Source: Leptodactylus fallax (lineage: Eukaryota; Chordata; Amphibia; Anura; Leptodactylidae). From it: a stretch of DNA of 64,000 nt. Below the pieces are notes generated by a model. The model saw only the letters and a list, made by a program, of their open reading frames with translations. It did no database searches and was not told where the DNA came from. The stretch spans positions 1 to 64,000 of the forward strand of contig CAMRHE010001108.1 of assembly GCA_947044405.1 (NCBI GenBank). The letters run 5' to 3'. Shown in pieces: positions 59,513 through 64,000 of this stretch. Made by a program: the position numbers and the translations under genes. The number at the start of each line of letters is the position of its first letter. The first letter of the stretch is position 1.

Positions 59513-62500
59513 GTCGGAGACCCAGGGGAGGACATTATAAGGTGGAGAGATATTCAGGGGGACATTAAAAGGTGGAGGGATATTCAGGGGGACATTATAA
59601 AGTGGAGGGATATTCAGGGGGACATTATAATGTAAAGGGATATTCAGGGGGACATTATAATGTAAAGGGATATTCAGGGGGACATTTTAAACTGGAGGGA
59701 TATTCAGGGGTACATTATAAGGTGAAAGGCTAGTCATGGGTATACTATAAGTTGGAGCGATATTCAGGGGACATTATAAGGTGGAGGGATATTCAGGGGG
59801 ACATTATAAAGTGGAGGGATATTCAGGGGGACATTATAATGTAAAGGGATATTCAGGGGGACATTATAATGTAAAGGGATATTCAGGGGGACATTATAAT
59901 GTAAAGGGATATTCAGGGGGACATTTTAAACTGGAGGGATATTCAGGGGTACATTATAAGATGAAAGGCTAGTCATGGTTATACTATAAGTTGGAGCGAT
60001 ATTCAGGGGACATTATAAGGTGGAGGGATATTCAGGGGGACATTATAAAGTGGAGGGATATTCAGGGGGACATTATAATGTAAAGGGATATTCAGGGGGA
60101 CATTATAATGTAAAGGGATATTCAGGGGGACATTATAATGTAAAGGGATATTCAGGGGGACATTTTAAACTGGAGGGATATTCAGGGGTACATTATAAGG
60201 TGAAAGGCTAGTCATGGGTATACTATAAGTTGGAGGGATATTCAGGGGACATTATAAGGAGGAGGGATATTCAGGGGGACATTATAAAGTGGAGGGATAT
60301 TCAGGGGAATATTATAAGGTGAAGGGATATTCAGGGGGATATTATAAGGTGAAGGGATATTCAGGGGGACATTATAATGTAAAGGGATATTCAGGGGGAC
60401 ATTATAATGTAAAGGGATATTCAGGGGGACATTATAATGTAAAGGGATATTCAGGGGGACATTATAATGTAAAGGGATATTCAGGGGGACATTATAATGT
60501 AAAGGGATATTCAGGGGGACATTATAATGTAAAGGGATATTCAGGGGGACATTATAATGTAAAGAGATATTCAGGGGGACATTAAAAGGTGGAGGGATAT
60601 TCAGGGGGACATTATAAAGTGGAGGGATATTCATGGGGACATTATAATGTAAAGGGATATTCAGGGGGACATTATAATGTAAAGGGATATTCAGGGGGAC
60701 ATTTTAAACTGGAGGGATATTCAGGGGTACATTATAAGGTGAAAGGCTAGTCATGGGTGTACTATAAGTTGGAGGGATATTCAGGGGACATTATAAGGTG
60801 GAGGGATATTCAGGGCGGCATTATAAGTTGCAGGGACATTCAGGGAGACACTATAAGGTGGAGAGATAATATTGGGGATATTATAAGGTGGAGGGATATT
60901 CAGGGGGACATTATAAAGGGGAGAGATATTCAGGGGGACTATAAAATAGAGGGATATTCAGAGGGACAGTATAAGGTGGAGGATACTCAGGGGGACATTA
61001 TAAGATGGAGAAATATTCAGAAGGACATTATAAGGTGGGCAGATATTCAGGGAGACATTATAAAGTGGAGGGATCTTTAGGGGGAAATTATAAGGTGGAG
61101 GGATATTCAGGGGGACATTATAAGGTGGAGGGATATTCAGGGGGACATTATAAGGTGGAGTTATATTCAGGGGGACACTATAAGGTGGAGGGATATTCAG
61201 GGGACATTATAAAGTGGAGGGATATTCAGGGGGACATTATAAGGTGGAGGGATATTCAGGGAGACATTATAAGATGGAGCGATATTTAGAAGGACATTAT
61301 AAAGTAGAGGGATATTCAGGGGAACACTACAAGGTGTGGCGATATTCAGGGGGACATTATAAGGAGAAAGGATAGTCAGGGGGACATTGTAAAGTGGAGG
61401 GATATTCAGGGGATATTATAAGGTGTAGCGATATTCACGGGGACATTATAATGTGAAGGGATATTCATGGGGACATTATAAAATTGAGGGATATTCAGGG
61501 AGACATTTCAAGTTGGGAGGATATTCAGGGGGATATTATAAGGTGGAGGGATATTAAGGGAGACATTATAAAGTGGAGGGATCCTCAGGGGGACATTATA
61601 AGTTGGAAGCATATTCAGGGGGACATTATAAGGTGGAGCGATATTTAGGGGGACATTATAAGGTGAATGGATAGTCAGGGGGACATTATAAATTGGAGAG
61701 ACATTCAGGGGGACACTATAAAGTGGAGGGATATTCAGGGGGACATTATAAGGTGGAGGGATATTCAGGGGTACATTATAAAGTGAAAGGATAGTCAGGG
61801 GGAAATTATAAGGTTAAGGGATATTCAGGGAGACATTGTAAAATGCAGGGATATTCAGGGGGACATTATAAGTTGGAGGGATCTTCAGGGGGACATTATA
61901 AGGTGGAGGGAAATTCTGGGACATTATAAAGTGGAGGGATATTCTGGGGGACATTATAAGGTGGAGGGAAATTCTGGGACATTATAAAGTGGAGGGATAT
62001 TCTGGGGGACATTATAAGGTGAAGGTATATTAAGGGGGACATTATAAGATGGAGGTATATTAAAAGGTTATTTTTAAGGTGGAGGGATATCCAGAGGGAA
62101 ATTTCTACGTGCGAGGATATTCAGGGGGACATTATAAAGTAAAGGGATATTCAGGGGAACACTACAAGGTGGAGGGATATTCAGGGGACATTATAAGGTG
62201 AAAGGGATAGTCAGGGGGACATTATAAGGTGGGGGGATATTCGGGGGACATTATAAAGGAAAGGGATGTTCAGGGGGACATTATAAAATGGAGGGATATT
62301 CAGAGGGACATTATAAGGCGGAGGGATATTTAGTGAGACATTATAAAGTGGAGGGATATTCAGGGGGACTTTATAAGGTGAAAGGCTAGTCAGGGGGACA
62401 TTATAATTTGTAGGGATATTCAGGGAGACACTATAAGGTGGAGGAATATTCGTGGGGATATTATAAGGTGGAGGGATATTCAGGGGGACATTATAAAGTG

Positions 62501-64000
62501 GAGGGATGTTCATGGAGAAATTTTAAAGTGGAGGGATATTAACGGACATTATAATGTGAATGGATATTCATGGTGACATTATAAAATGGAGGGATATTCA
62601 GGGGGATATTTTAGGTTGGGGGAATATTCAGGGGGACATTATAAGGTTAAGGGATATTCAGGGGACATTATAAGATGGAGCGGTATTTAGAGGGATATTA
62701 TAAAGTAGAGGGATATTCAGTGGAACACTACAAGGTGTAGCGATATTTAGGGGGACATTATAAGGTGGGAGGATATTCAGGGGGATATTATAAGATGGAG
62801 GGATATTTAGGGAGACATTATAAGGTGGAGGGATATTATTCAGGGGGACATTATAAGGTGAGGGATAGTCAGAGGGACATTATAAAGTGGTGGGGTATTC
62901 AGGGGGACATTGTAAGGTGGAGGAATATTCAATGGGACATAAGGTGAAAGGATAGTCAGAGGGACATTATAAGGTGGAGGAATATTCAGGGGGACATTAT
63001 AAGGTGGAGGGATATTCAGGGGGACATTATAAGGTGTAGGGGTATTCAGGGTGACATTATAAGGTGGAGAGATATTCAGGGAGACATTATAAGGTGAATG
63101 GATAGTCAGGGGGACATTATAAATTGGAGAGACATTCAGGGGGACACTATAAAGTGGAGGGATATTCAGGGGGACATTATAAGGTGGAGGGATATTCAGG
63201 GGTACATTATAAAGTGAAAGGATAGTCAGGGGAAATTATAAGGTTAAGGGATATTCAGGGAGACATTGTAAAATGCAGGGATATTCAGGGGGACATTATA
63301 AGTTGGAGGGATCTTCAGGGGGACATTATAAGGTGGAGGGAAATTCTGGGACATTATAAAGTGGAGGGATATTCTGGGGGACATTATAAGGTGGAGGGAA
63401 ATTCTGGGACATTATAAAGTGGAGGGATATTCTGGGGGACATTATAAGGTGAAGGTATATTAAGGGGGACATTATAAGATGGAGGTATATTAAAAGGTTA
63501 TTTTTAAGGTGGAGGGATATCCAGAGGGAAATTTCTACGTGCGAGGATATTCAGGGGGACATTATAAAGTAAAGGGATATTCAGGGGAACACTACAAGGT
63601 GGAGGGATATTCAGGGGACATTATAAGGTGAAAGGGATAGTCAGGGGGACATTATAAGGTGGGGGGATATTCGGGGGACATTATAAAGGAAAGGGATGTT
63701 CAGGGGGACATTATAAAATGGAGGGATATTCAGAGGGACATTATAAGGCGGAGGGATATTTAGTGAGACATTATAAAGTGGAGGGATATTCAGGGGGACT
63801 TTATAAGGTGAAAGGCTAGTCAGGGGGACATTATAATTTGTAGGGATATTCAGGGAGACACTATAAGGTGGAGGAATATTCGTGGGGATATTATAAGGTG
63901 GAGGGATATTCAGGGGGACATTATAAAGTGGAGGGATGTTCATGGAGAAATTTTAAAGTGGAGGGATATTAACGGACATTATAATGTGAATGGATATTCA
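59513..64000. repeat. 30-bp minisatellite running off the right edge
   Basis: About 150 copies of gggatattcagggggacatt plus ataaggtgga, well ordered at the left and more diverged after about 60.8 kb. A 239-bp higher-order unit is seen at 59742, 59981 and 60220. A block of about 910 bp (from 61660) is repeated at 63091 to the window end. Open frames here are period artefacts. Confidence 0.96.

Noticed and set aside
59781..63943. Frames with GGHYNVKGYS or NVPLNIPL repeats
   Set aside because: 30-bp array artefact on both strands.

Overview
The window is vertebrate nuclear DNA, most likely from a frog (inference). It has GT-AG introns, a Tc1-type transposon, hAT-like and fold-back non-autonomous elements, a LINE 3' end, and a very large load of minisatellites. 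By my rough sum a little over half of the 64 kb is tandem repeat. Almost all long open frames inside those arrays are by-products of the repeat period, not genes.

Three real genes are visible. (1) BPTF (NURF301, the large subunit of the NURF chromatin remodeller) lies on the + strand. I place 31 coding exons between 2774 and 33211; the first human-type exon is upstream of the window. They encode, in order, the DDT domain, PHD finger 1, conserved acidic and basic middle regions, a Q/P-rich region, a coiled/basic segment, one or two C-terminal PHD fingers (a cassette exon decides) and the bromodomain. A poly(A) signal follows at 33835. Splice phases fit at every junction, except for two one-base frame breaks (near 3419 and in 18690-18790) in C-rich sequence. 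(2) C17orf58 (a secreted NTR/TIMP-like protein) lies convergently on the - strand. Five exons run from 47298 down to 34345, giving 325 codons. All four introns are phase 1. (3) A tRNA-Arg(CCG) lies on the - strand at 51061-51133.

Layout: 1-1700, two minisatellites in BPTF intron 1; 2774-18923, BPTF body, with a minisatellite, a 1.05 kb TIR element and an AT/CA microsatellite block in introns; 18924-29759, the PHD exons, enclosed by two large arrays of the same satellite in opposite orientation (20030-23359 and 25183-29726); 29760-33860, bromodomain, last intron filled by a 47-bp array, last exon and 3' UTR; 34286-47298, C17orf58, its introns filled by a 267-bp higher-order array, a decayed transposase, a 5.8 kb 36-bp array and an 86-bp array; 47.5-50.2 kb, 77-bp and 31-bp arrays around a short unique stretch with CTCF-like motifs; 50.25-51.3 kb, LINE remnant and tRNA; 51.3-64 kb, repeat only (AT-rich array, 45-bp array split by a broken Tc1 element, hAT-like end with a 31-bp array, 30-bp array running off the window).

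The gene order BPTF> <C17orf58, followed by tRNA-Arg(CCG), looks like the mammalian arrangement as I remember it (to be checked). The most interesting structure is the inverted satellite pair. In the BPTF pre-mRNA it could fold into a kilobase-scale double strand that loops out exactly the two exons completing the H3K4me3-reading PHD region, one of which is a frame-neutral cassette.
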